From: Pycnococcus provasolii
Lineage: Eukaryota; Chlorophyta; Pseudoscourfieldiophyceae; Pseudoscourfieldiales; Pycnococcaceae
Direction of reading: 5' to 3'
Length of the DNA stretch: 64,000 nucleotides
NCBI GenBank assembly: GCA_938743325.2
Contig: OW568871.1
Span: 558,001 to 622,000, forward strand
Numbering within the stretch: the first letter of the stretch is position 1; the number at the start of each line of letters is the position of its first letter. This document shows positions 8,606 through 17,060 of the stretch, in pieces. The notes under the pieces were generated by a model. The model made no database searches, was not told where the DNA came from, and saw only the letters and a program-made list of their open reading frames with translations. The position numbers and the translations under genes are program-made.

Positions 8606-9052
8606 ATGGACCACCGACGCGCTTCAGCTGGCGGCGCGCTGGCGGCTACGCTGCTTCTACTTTACTATTGTAATGTCATTCTCTCTTTCTACTTACTTCT
8701 TTACTTGTTCACGAACCCTACAGCGCCATGGCTGCTCCCTATTCCGTTAAGGACACAAAGCACAGAAGGCACGGGGAAACAGAATTGGCGGAATAGCGAA
8801 ACACGTACCTTTATCGAAGCGTTGACTGAGCAGTTCAGTCACGTTCGAGCGGAGTTCGCAAGATTTTCCGCCGAGGAGGCGGAGCATAGTGCTGCTGCTG
8901 CCGAAAACCCTAGCGGTAACGATGAGGATGGAGCTACCGGTACCGACGTGCAAGAGCTGCGAGACTTCTACAAAGAAGTAGCGAGCTCACTCGACGCTGC
9001 TGACGGCGACGCTGCTGACGGCGACGCTGCTGACGGCGACACACCGTCGTAA
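8606..9052 (+). CDS. Small membrane-anchored or secreted protein of unknown function
   Basis: 148 residues from the ATG at 8606. A long N-terminal hydrophobic segment (about residues 10-38, rich in Leu, Tyr, Phe) looks like a signal anchor. It is followed by a helical, acidic C-terminal part and a terminal run of three AADGD repeats encoded by 15-bp tandem units (about 8994-9040). There is no recognised domain. It lies just downstream of the retroelement remnant, so part of its upstream sequence may be element-derived. Confidence 0.5.
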   Translation: MDHRRASAGGALAATLLLLYYCNVILSFYLLLYLFTNPTAPWLLPIPLRTQSTEGTGKQNWRNSETRTFIEALTEQFSHVRAEFARFSAEEAEHSAAAAENPSGNDEDGATGTDVQELRDFYKEVASSLDAADGDAADGDAADGDTPS

Positions 9053-9392
9053 CGGCGTGACGGCAGACATACCGAAATTACGCCGAATGACGAATGCCGA
9101 ATGAGGGCCGAATGGGGGCCGAATGGGGGACTTTGTAACCCGAATCGATTCGTTGAAAACCGAACGGTCCATCCTAGGTGTGCATACTTCATTTACTTGT
9201 TCTGTCTTCGTTTAGGTACAGGAACTTCTTCTTGTAACCCCAATAGTCTGGAAAAAAAAAAAAAAAGGGGTTAGTGACGATCGATCCGAGCAAAATCCCT
9301 TCGGATGAATGAACCCCTTATTTCCATCATCCGAGTTTGCGCTTTTTTCCGCCTTTTTCCGCTCCGCCATACCCCTCCCTGCCCTCCATACC
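9053..9392. other. Intergenic region with short GAATG-rich repeats and a poly-A run
   Basis: Imperfect CCGAATGGGGG-like units lie at 9085-9130 and a 14-base A run near 9252-9265. An upstream in-frame ATG at 9309 could lengthen the next gene by 28 codons but has a weak context. Confidence 0.5.
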
Positions 9393-10814
9393 ATGGTGCG
9401 TCTGCTGTCCCCCGTCGGCGGCGGCCTCTTTTTGGCACTTTTGGGTGTTTTTGGTGTTGCTTATCGGCGGCGTCGCAATGGAGGGGATAATAAGAATACT
9501 CGTGCTGGTGCTCGTGGTGGCTCTCGTGCTCACAAGGGTAAGGGTAAGCCGCACAAACTCAGTGATGGTGGTGGTGATGGTCTCAAGAGTGGGGGATCTT
9601 CTTCTGCGGGGGGTGGATCTTCTTCTTTCGTGGAAGCGCGCGATAACGTAGCCTTGCAGTTGACGCCTGCGCTCAAGCCGCGAACGGCGCAAATCAAACT
9701 TGCGACGGACGTTGTCATGGGATGCAGCACGCTCGCTGGCATGTTCACGGCACTGCCCGAAGGTGACGCAGTCAAGACGGTGGAGGCGGCGCTCCTCGCG
9801 GGAATCAAGACGTTCGACACGGCGCCGCACTACGGGCTGGGACTCAGCGAGGAGAGACTCGGACGCGCGCTCGCTATGCTCTCAACCATCGCAAAGCTGA
9901 CGCCGGGGAAGGTACAAGTCTGGACCAAGGTTGGACGTGTCATCTACGACTCCTCGCGTGGAGAGACGGCCCCGAAGGACGCCGACGTCGAGCACGGGAA
10001 CATGGCCGGAAACCCTGGATGCATCTTCCCAGAGACGTCAAAGACGCGCACGCCAGTGCTCGACTACACGGCAGACGGCGTGCGTCGTTCGTTCCACGAT
10101 AGCCAAAGGCGACTGCGCCTCGAACCCGACAACTTATCAGGAAAAGTTTCAGGCAGGAACTCGCCGGGTCTCGTGGAGCGAAACGTTCTGCTGACTGATA
10201 GCGGCATCGTTGGCGTGCGCGTGCACGACGCGGAGACAGAGGAACGATTTGCAGCCGCGATGAAGCCTGGCTCTGGTGCGGTGGACGGCATGGTGCAGCT
10301 GCGCAAGGAGGGACTCCTAACTAACGTGAGCATTGGCATGAACGATGCTAGCTACGTGCTGCGCATGATCGAAGGGAAGCCAAATGGCACGTTCAACAGC
10401 GTGATGCTCGCAGGTTCGTGGAATCTGCTTGATCAGAGTGGCCTTGGCGTACTAAAGGCGTGTGACGCAAGGAACATCGAGGTGCATAACGCCGGTGTGT
10501 TCGCGAGCGGTCTGCTCGTCGGCGGGTCGACATACCGCTACTCGAAGGCGCCGCCGGAGATGGTGGCGAAGACTGAGCGCTGGGGAAAGCTCGCCGCGAA
10601 GTTCGCGGTGCCTCTACCTGCCGTTGCACTGCACTTCGCGTTCGCGCCCGCGGTGGTGTCGAAGGTGGCTGTTGGACTGAAGACGCCTGCGGAGGTGGAG
10701 TCGACGAAGCGCTGGCTGAGCACCGCGATCCCCGCCGCGCTTTGGTCTGAGGCGAAGACGGCCGGCCTTCTCGACGCCGCGTGCCCCACCCCTGGTTCCA
10801 TTCACGCACGATAG
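9393..10814 (+). CDS. Aldo/keto reductase family protein (D-threo-aldose 1-dehydrogenase-like)
   Basis: 473 residues from the ATG at 9393 (A at -3, G at +4). The N terminus has a hydrophobic anchor (residues ~8-24) followed by RRRR and a Gly/Ser linker. The NADP-dependent aldo/keto reductase barrel then starts near residue 100. The catalytic tetrad is visible: Asp142 and Tyr147 in FDTAPHYGLG, Lys179 in VWTKVGR and His278 in VRVHDAE. FDTAPHYGLGLSEERLG is the signature typical of the fucose/galactose/threo-aldose dehydrogenase branch, so it probably oxidises a free sugar to its lactone or reduces the reverse substrate. The N-terminal anchor is unusual for the family and implies membrane attachment or organelle targeting. 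The C-terminal part is conserved through the cofactor-binding end. Confidence 0.85.
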   Translation: MVRLLSPVGGGLFLALLGVFGVAYRRRRNGGDNKNTRAGARGGSRAHKGKGKPHKLSDGGGDGLKSGGSSSAGGGSSSFVEARDNVALQLTPALKPRTAQIKLATDVVMGCSTLAGMFTALPEGDAVKTVEAALLAGIKTFDTAPHYGLGLSEERLGRALAMLSTIAKLTPGKVQVWTKVGRVIYDSSRGETAPKDADVEHGNMAGNPGCIFPETSKTRTPVLDYTADGVRRSFHDSQRRLRLEPDNLSGKVSGRNSPGLVERNVLLTDSGIVGVRVHDAETEERFAAAMKPGSGAVDGMVQLRKEGLLTNVSIGMNDASYVLRMIEGKPNGTFNSVMLAGSWNLLDQSGLGVLKACDARNIEVHNAGVFASGLLVGGSTYRYSKAPPEMVAKTERWGKLAAKFAVPLPAVALHFAFAPAVVSKVAVGLKTPAEVESTKRWLSTAIPAALWSEAKTAGLLDAACPTPGSIHAR

Positions 10815-11220
10815 ACTACGACATGCAACAACCTCATGGTAATAAATAAGAGTAACATAAAGTTAGTGATAAGCCACTACTAAATAGTCTATCTTACACA
10901 GTACCGGTAGTTCTTACATAAAGTGACACGTACATATGGTTGTTGTCACCCACTCCCGTAAAATCGTGTCACTGAAGTCCTGTTTAAAAAGTTATGCTGT
11001 TCCCACCCATAAAGTTTACCAGTAGGGTAGTACTACATAATTCCTGAGCTTACCACCACGATAGACTAGTTGGTCCCACCACCACCACCAGGTTCCACCA
11101 CCACGTCCGTGATCAATTCATGCTCCTGATGCCCCCCTGATCTGATGGATCGATCACCCGGCACTTCACAGATTTCACACAAGTTCCCGCTGACGGACGG
11201 ATCGGCGGGCGGCGGGTGTG
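10815..11220. other. AT-rich intergenic region
   Basis: No gene is seen. The first half is rich in A/T (3' flank of the reductase gene). The second half contains ACCACC-type runs near 11075-11105 and a palindrome-like GATCGATC near 11149. The promoter of the following glycosyltransferase gene must be at its right end. Confidence 0.5.
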
Positions 11221-12939
11221 ATGATGGCGGTGTGGTGTGGCTGGCGTGGTATACCTTTAGGTACGCGTCGTGGTATGGCCTGGTACCTGGTGGTGCTGTG
11301 CGTCCTTCTTGACTTGACAGTGACAACGACTCAGAAGCCAGGTGCTGCAGCCTCGTCATGTCCGGCCGCAGACGACGTCATAGCCGCACGTCGGCTCGCG
11401 CGCGCGCCCTTGCCCAACCGGTGCCGACGGTGCTCTGCCAAGCACGACATGCCGGCACGCACGTTCGTGATCGCAGGTGCGATTGCGGACGCGGCGAGTG
11501 CGCAGTCAGCCATGCAAGCTATTGCAGGAGTCTCGGCACAGGCGGACGAGGTGGTTGCCTTGATGGACGCAACGCGAGGCGCAAGCTCGCTGAGAGCCGC
11601 GTCGGCGGCGCGGCTTTCGTCAGCCACACGCGCCGCCGCCGCCGCCGCACTCGGGACAAGTTGCCGCGGTGAGAAGCTTGAGCGCGTCATGCTCGTGCAC
11701 CAGTTGACTGGCGGCGGCGGCGGCGGCGCGAACGTCGCTTCTGCCGTGGATGCGATGGTGCGACTGTCCAGCGGCGAGTCGATCGTGCGCGTGCAGCCTC
11801 CAACCTGCGCCAGCGGTGGGCGCGGCAACCCTTCGCTGCCGTCCACGTCGTCCGCAGGCTATGCATTTGACTCGGTCGCAGCCGCTGGGCGAGGTGGGAG
11901 CGACGCCTGCCGCGAAGAAATGGCCAAGGCGCTAAGCGCTTCGCCGGATATTCCTCGCTCCTCCGCGCTCGCTGACGCGCCTGTCTGCGCAACTTCGTCC
12001 GACGCCGTGTCCGTATCCGTTATTGTGCAGTACTTCCGCCGACCCAGCATCGTGCGTATGCTTGCGCAGCGCATCGCCTCCACTGCCCGCGCGCTTTCGC
12101 GTCGCAAGACACGTGTGGAGGTCCTCGTCAACCTGGACAGCCAAGGCTCGGTGGCGCTGTGGTACGGTAGCCTCGGCGACAGCGTCGAGGGATATCTCGT
12201 GGAGAGCGGAAATGTGCACGAAATTCGCGCATACAACCGCCTCGTTCGCATGTCACGCGGCGCGGTCACCGTGCTGCTGCAGGACGACGATATGCCACCT
12301 ACGAGGCCGGTGTGGGTGTCGAGCGCGCTCAGGCTGCTGGAATCACGCTCGGACATCGGCCTGCTCGGCGGTAAGGCGGGCACCGTTCAGGGCGGGAAAT
12401 GGAGCGGCAAGTACAGCCCGAGCCTTGGGCGACGTCTCCCGAACCGTCTACCGCTGCCTTCGTCGGCACGCGAGCCGAAGACGCGCTTGCCACTTCTCTT
12501 TACCACGCTCGTGAATCTCGCGCCGTTCGCCTTCCGGAGGAACGAATTTCTCGGCATGGGCGGATTTCACGCCAACTACAGCTGCCGCGGCGAGGCTGGC
12601 ATCGGCATGGACTACGAGCTTGCGCTGCGAATGTGGAAGAGTGGCCTAAAGGTTGGATTGTACGAGCACGGCATGCGCCACGACGTTGGTGACAGCGGCT
12701 CAACGGGAACGCGAGCGAGCGCCGCGAAGTGGCGGATGCGCAACGAGATTGAGTCTCGCAATACTGCGCTGTACGAATCTTCTTTCAAGGGTTTCTACTT
12801 GAACCACCTGAAGGCGAGAGGAGGTGGCGGTGCGTCGCGGCTTGGCACTTTGAGGGGCATGAGCTTCCGGAGCTTGAGTCCTGTGCACAAGCTGGTTACA
12901 GCGGCGAACGACGCGTTGCTATCAGGTAAGGCTAGTTAA
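11221..12939 (+). CDS. Type II membrane glycosyltransferase, GT-A fold (GT2-like)
   Basis: 572 residues from the ATG at 11221. An N-terminal signal anchor (WYLVVLCVLLDL, residues ~22-34) indicates a Golgi/ER lumenal enzyme. A variable Ala/Ser-rich stem follows. The catalytic domain begins near residue 262 (VSVSVIVQYFRRPSIVRML, the first beta strand of GT-A enzymes). It contains the metal-binding acidic motif LLQDDDMPP at about residue 355 and an acceptor-side motif GIGMDYELALRMW near 462. The overall order matches family-2-like glycosyltransferases that use a nucleotide sugar. The donor and acceptor cannot be told from sequence. The gene is convergent with the F-box gene, and its 3' flank contains a ~150-bp repeat shared with another glycosyltransferase gene in this window. 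Confidence 0.8.
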   Translation: MMAVWCGWRGIPLGTRRGMAWYLVVLCVLLDLTVTTTQKPGAAASSCPAADDVIAARRLARAPLPNRCRRCSAKHDMPARTFVIAGAIADAASAQSAMQAIAGVSAQADEVVALMDATRGASSLRAASAARLSSATRAAAAAALGTSCRGEKLERVMLVHQLTGGGGGGANVASAVDAMVRLSSGESIVRVQPPTCASGGRGNPSLPSTSSAGYAFDSVAAAGRGGSDACREEMAKALSASPDIPRSSALADAPVCATSSDAVSVSVIVQYFRRPSIVRMLAQRIASTARALSRRKTRVEVLVNLDSQGSVALWYGSLGDSVEGYLVESGNVHEIRAYNRLVRMSRGAVTVLLQDDDMPPTRPVWVSSALRLLESRSDIGLLGGKAGTVQGGKWSGKYSPSLGRRLPNRLPLPSSAREPKTRLPLLFTTLVNLAPFAFRRNEFLGMGGFHANYSCRGEAGIGMDYELALRMWKSGLKVGLYEHGMRHDVGDSGSTGTRASAAKWRMRNEIESRNTALYESSFKGFYLNHLKARGGGGASRLGTLRGMSFRSLSPVHKLVTAANDALLSGKAS

Positions 12940-13266
12940 ATTAAGTAGTAAGTGTAAGTGTAAGTGTAAGTGTACAGTTATTTGTAAGTGTTGCAAGACA
13001 TGCACGGTTTGGTGGCGATGGCGACGACATCAACGAAAACAAGTCGCAACCGGAGACCTCACTACGCCAACGAAAGCGCCCTGATAAAGTGATACAACCT
13101 TCGAAATCATTTGCGCCATGTACAAAAACGCGCAGTGAATGGCACCGGTGAAAGGACTGAATGGTGAAAGTGAATGGTGTGAATAGACGACCGCTGGACA
13201 GAGTCAAGTAGACTTCATAATTGAATGAGGGATCTCAGGTGGTATTACTCTTTAAAGCTCGTGTTG
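12940..13266. other. Convergent intergenic region with GTGTAA repeats and a shared dispersed repeat
   Basis: Just after the stop codon there are four GTGTAA-type hexamers (about 12949-12972). From 13089 to 13238 lies a segment closely similar to 42292-42442. No gene is called. Confidence 0.7.
13089..13238 (+). repeat. Dispersed ~150-bp repeat, copy 1
   Basis: By eye, roughly 85% identical to 42292-42442 in the same orientation, including the end blocks GTGATACAACCTTCGAA and GAATGAGGGATCTCAG. Both copies lie 3' of a glycosyltransferase gene and before a convergent gene. Confidence 0.85.
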
Positions 13267-16122
13267 TTATTGTCGAAGTTCCAGCGTGCGCGCTAGCTCG
13301 CGGCGCAAATTCTCCACCTCCGCGAGAGCCTCGTCGTGTCTCGCTTCTGCCGCGTCGCGCTGTGCTCTAGCCTCGTCGCGCTCCCTCTCCGCTTCCAACC
13401 GCTCGATCTCAGCCACGGCTCTATGTGCCGAGGCGATGTCACGCTGGGTTTTAGCTGCCTCTTGCTCTGCGATAGTCGCATCGCGTTGCGCCAAAGCCTC
13501 GTCGCGCTCACGCTCAATCTCGTGCACATGCTCCGCCTCCGCCTCGTATGCATTCCGCCAAGCAATGGCATTGTCGCGTTCCGCAATCGCATCGTTTCGT
13601 TCACGCTCAATACAGCGCAGACGCTCCGCCTCCGCTACAGCGTCCTCGTGATGCCATAAAGCCTCGTCGCGTAGTTGCAAAGCGTTGTCGCGCTCACGCT
13701 CAATCCCTTGTAGCCTCTGTACCTCCTCCACAGCCTGTCGCGCTATCGCCGTTGCCTCTTGCGCTGTCGCCACAGCCGTACCCCTGAGAACTCTACCGTC
13801 GCGGATTTCTTGTTCCAGAAGAGATATGCGAGATAGAGCGCCGAGGAAGCTCGCGTTCAGGCGTGGCACGGCAGCCATAATCCCAACCACGTCGACTTGT
13901 GGCACATTCATGTCGTCTAAGTATTCCATCATAATATCATTCATGCTTCGAGCCATAGATACAATCGGTCCCGCGGGGTGATGGTTGAAGAGTAGCTCGC
14001 GCTGCGACCCGAACCATCCAAAATAGGGGGACTTGCTCAGCAGATGCGTTCTAGTCAGAACATTATCAACGAAAGCCTGAGACGACGGATTGCTACTCGC
14101 GTGGGCAACACCCCAAAGCTGCGAGAGGATAGAGAACGCGAGATCTGCCTCAGTATCTCCTTCGCGTACACGTCCTTGGTCATCGAATACGAGGTCATTG
14201 AGAGGGGTGAAAGGCGCCCCACCTAAACCGAGCGCGACGTTCTGTACGATGGCAATATCAGCCTCCACATGTCGGTCACTGCTCTCAAGGCTCCGTTGGA
14301 TGCGTTGGTGGCGACGTGCATGCTGGACGCCTGCGGCGGCATCAAACTCACAAGGAGTGACCAGCGTCTTCATCATACGCAATGTCGCGATGCGCACATT
14401 TTCGTTTCTCGAAGTGAGGTGCGGAGTGATGGTAGCCACGTGCGTCTTAGCCACGTGCGATCGGAGAAATCGAGTCTGCTCGGTTGTTATTCCCTCAAAA
14501 TCTTGATCAAGGCCCAACACCGTCACAAGCTTGCACAGCTCGGTGTGGGTTGCGTGATTGTTGTTGTTGTTGTTGTTGTTAGGCGCCAGCCTACGTACAA
14601 TCTCGTCGACGAACGCCAAGCCTAAAGCGCGCCACTCAAGTAGTGGCTGCATGATTTGCCGTTGCCAGTATCGGAAACCCTCCAACTCTTCGACGAAGAA
14701 TTCTTCTTCCATCTCCTCGTCGTCCTCCAAGTCCACTTGTACTAGTTCACGCACCTCGTCTAAGGACATCCACCATTGTGTCTCCTGCATGGTCGTTTCA
14801 GAATCTAGCTCCTTTGCCATGTACCAACGTGCAACTGTCCCCTCATAACTTGATGTGTTTCCACCAGAAGATCCGATGATCATCAGAAGATTGAAGGCTG
14901 ATGATTGAATCTCGCGTATCGATAGGCTCGGATTATGGACTTGGTCAGTTGTAGGTGTCTCACTGCAAAGTATGGAAACGAAACGCTTGCAAATTTCGCG
15001 CAATGGCTCGACGCTTGCGTCGAAAGGTTCCAGCCTTTGTGGTTGCGGGAACGACTCATCTGTAGGAGGTGGACTTAGCGCAAGCTTCCTCATCTCGTCG
15101 TCTTTCTCGCATATCGTGCGGATGGCGCCAATCGGTTGGAATATTTGCAGTGCCACAATCAGAGATAGACGCGCGTGCCTAAGACGTTCGATCCTGGTAA
15201 GGGCATTTGCATATGGAAAGATGGACATGTGCTCTTCAGGCACCATCACCTGCTCAAATGCGTCAGCGACATGATTGAGCAAGTCGCTTGCACCTTTAAT
15301 CCATGCGGCAGGACATGCTCCTCCGGTAAGCGTCCACCCGAGAAGAGGTTCCTCTTTTTCCCATGGGATCACCACGCAGTACAAAAGATTGACGATCGCC
15401 TTAGCGACCGTCATGTTCTTCTTCATCAGTTTGGTCTTGTCAGTGAAGCTTTGCACGTTCTCAGTTTTTTCGATGGTATGTTTGCAAGGCAAATGTACCA
15501 TCATGTGCGCGTTTGCTACTCCTATACGACGATGCATGTTGACGTCGCGGTAGAAGAGATCCTTGGTCGATGGTATACCGCTCGCACTCTTGTTTTGCAT
15601 TTCCGTGATTAGACGCCTGAAGAGCTTGTCGAAGGGAATGTTGACGAAACCGATGCGAGTTCCACGCGCAATCATCGATAAGCATGCGACGTGAGCTGCC
15701 CACATCGACAAGTAATGTTTTTTAGCCTGATCCGTTGTGACGAAGTCATACGACACTTCAGCCCAAACTTCTGCCTTAGGAAGACACAGGTCATATGCGA
15801 ATGTAGTAGTGGTATTATCGCGTACCTGACGGCGCTCTTCAGCTCTTCTAGGCACAAGAGACGTGTCGATGATGACGTAGTCTTCGTCAAGGGTGTCCTT
15901 CTCATCCTCGACGAGCCGCATGACGAAAATGTGAGCTCCATGCTCAGTAACGCACTCGTGCCAATCTTTGCATACGGCGCTTGCACGCACGGCGTCTGAC
16001 GCGCGCGCGAGTCGGAAGATTTGAGCGAGCACCTCACCACATAGAGTGTGCCACGGCGGCGTCGGCGGTACAGTTGTATCATACAACTTCCGCTTCAGAC
16101 GTGGACTTCGTCGAGGCGCCAT
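13267..16122 (-). CDS. F-box protein with C-terminal coiled coil
   Basis: 951 residues from the ATG at 16122, which has AAATGG context and starts a basic SPRLKRK stretch. The frame is open 81 codons further upstream, but this would overlap the divergent promoter. An F-box-like motif is at about residues 25-60 (LCGEVLAQIFRLARASDAVRASAVCKDW), the segment that binds Skp1 in SCF ubiquitin ligases. The middle is a long helical region with an acidic stretch and a poly-Asn run encoded by GTT repeats near 14558-14580. The last ~170 residues form a strongly heptad-like coiled coil made of repeated RERDEALAQRDA-type units. The probable role is a substrate adaptor; the substrate is unknown. The C-terminal repeats have diverged but still share an 11-14-residue pattern. 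Confidence 0.75.
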   Translation of the reverse strand: MAPRRSPRLKRKLYDTTVPPTPPWHTLCGEVLAQIFRLARASDAVRASAVCKDWHECVTEHGAHIFVMRLVEDEKDTLDEDYVIIDTSLVPRRAEERRQVRDNTTTTFAYDLCLPKAEVWAEVSYDFVTTDQAKKHYLSMWAAHVACLSMIARGTRIGFVNIPFDKLFRRLITEMQNKSASGIPSTKDLFYRDVNMHRRIGVANAHMMVHLPCKHTIEKTENVQSFTDKTKLMKKNMTVAKAIVNLLYCVVIPWEKEEPLLGWTLTGGACPAAWIKGASDLLNHVADAFEQVMVPEEHMSIFPYANALTRIERLRHARLSLIVALQIFQPIGAIRTICEKDDEMRKLALSPPPTDESFPQPQRLEPFDASVEPLREICKRFVSILCSETPTTDQVHNPSLSIREIQSSAFNLLMIIGSSGGNTSSYEGTVARWYMAKELDSETTMQETQWWMSLDEVRELVQVDLEDDEEMEEEFFVEELEGFRYWQRQIMQPLLEWRALGLAFVDEIVRRLAPNNNNNNNNHATHTELCKLVTVLGLDQDFEGITTEQTRFLRSHVAKTHVATITPHLTSRNENVRIATLRMMKTLVTPCEFDAAAGVQHARRHQRIQRSLESSDRHVEADIAIVQNVALGLGGAPFTPLNDLVFDDQGRVREGDTEADLAFSILSQLWGVAHASSNPSSQAFVDNVLTRTHLLSKSPYFGWFGSQRELLFNHHPAGPIVSMARSMNDIMMEYLDDMNVPQVDVVGIMAAVPRLNASFLGALSRISLLEQEIRDGRVLRGTAVATAQEATAIARQAVEEVQRLQGIERERDNALQLRDEALWHHEDAVAEAERLRCIERERNDAIAERDNAIAWRNAYEAEAEHVHEIERERDEALAQRDATIAEQEAAKTQRDIASAHRAVAEIERLEAERERDEARAQRDAAEARHDEALAEVENLRRELARTLELRQ

Positions 16123-16384
16123 TTCTTTGCCTCCTACAGTGAGTGATGGGACCACGTGCGGGGGCTGTGGTAGGTGCGACGGAAGAAATCGAATTCCAGT
16201 CGAATCCAAAAGTCGCTCTCCAACAAAACCCCGAATTGCGAATTCCCTCCCTTGCCCTTGGAACTGTTCCTCCTTTACGGCTTTTCGCAATGTACCACAA
16301 TGTACCGGGTAGTGTTGCCAGCGTGGCGAAACCAAGCCTACCTTGGGCTTTGATTTGGTTTCCACACGAATATTTGTTGGAGTG
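16123..16384. promoter_or_regulatory. Short divergent promoter region
   Basis: 262 bp separate the start codons of the F-box gene (minus) and the OsmC-like gene (plus), so both promoters must share it. GAATTCCAG and CGAATTGCGAATTC-like A/T-centred motifs are seen, but no certain core element. Confidence 0.45.
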
Positions 16385-17002
16385 ATGGCGACGTTGGCGT
16401 CACGAGCGTTTTCTAGAGTGTTTTTGTATCCTCATGGCATGTTTGGACGGTTGGGTTTGGACTCTCCTGGACGGTTATTGAGTCGTCTACACACGTATGC
16501 GCTCACAGCTGTAGGCACGTCAACTTCGACTTCCACCTCGTTTCAACGTGCTCCTCCTTCCACCACGTCGTCTCACTCGTCGTTTGTCGTTCACACAGAC
16601 ACGCTCGCGTCCGACGGTGGCACCGACACCGCGCCGCAACCCGTCGAACTGCTTCTTGCCGCACTCGTGGGATGTGAACAGGCGACCGCGCACTTCGTAA
16701 GCAGACACATGCGTGTCGATAAAAAGCGAGTCAAAATTGACACGATCAAGTTTGACTATCACGCCGTCCGAGACGAACGAGGCGCAGCAAGTTTGCCTTT
16801 GCACAAGGAACCGCCGGCACCCGCACGACTGCTCGCTGTTTCGGGAACGGCGAGTGTGCGACTGGACGAACCAACGGATGGTGATGACGCGGAACGCGCT
16901 GTCGCAGAATTGGGTAAGCTGGTACACGCTCGCTGTCCCGTGGCACAAACACTGCTAAGCGCTGGCGTCTCTTTGGACGTGCGTTGGTGTATAGCAAAGT
17001 AA
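16385..17002 (+). CDS. OsmC/Ohr-family protein, organelle-targeted
   Basis: 205 residues from the ATG at 16385. The N terminus (MATLASRAFSRVF ... RLLSRLHTYALTA) is Arg/Ser-rich without acids, suggesting a mitochondrial or plastid presequence. The conserved OsmC features follow: PVELLLAALVGCEQATAHF with the first redox Cys (about residue 97), and ARCPVAQTLLSAGVSLDV with the second Cys (about residue 183). In this family the two cysteines reduce organic hydroperoxides, so the product is probably a peroxidase-like detoxification protein. The length is normal once the presequence is removed. It is convergent with the TPR gene (58 bp apart). Confidence 0.85.
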   Translation: MATLASRAFSRVFLYPHGMFGRLGLDSPGRLLSRLHTYALTAVGTSTSTSTSFQRAPPSTTSSHSSFVVHTDTLASDGGTDTAPQPVELLLAALVGCEQATAHFVSRHMRVDKKRVKIDTIKFDYHAVRDERGAASLPLHKEPPAPARLLAVSGTASVRLDEPTDGDDAERAVAELGKLVHARCPVAQTLLSAGVSLDVRWCIAK

Positions 17003-17060
17003 CAACAATAAATTTACAGTAGAACGTAAAGTGTCAAACCACTCTAGTATAATATAGTCT

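Noticed and set aside
12940-12972. GTGTAA hexamers as telomere repeats
   Set aside because: The unit is not related to TTAGGG and is better described as a simple microsatellite in a 3' flank.
13267-16365. Longer form of the F-box gene starting 81 codons upstream of 16122
   Set aside because: The extension would cover most of the divergent promoter; the ATG at 16122 has far better context and starts a typical basic N terminus.
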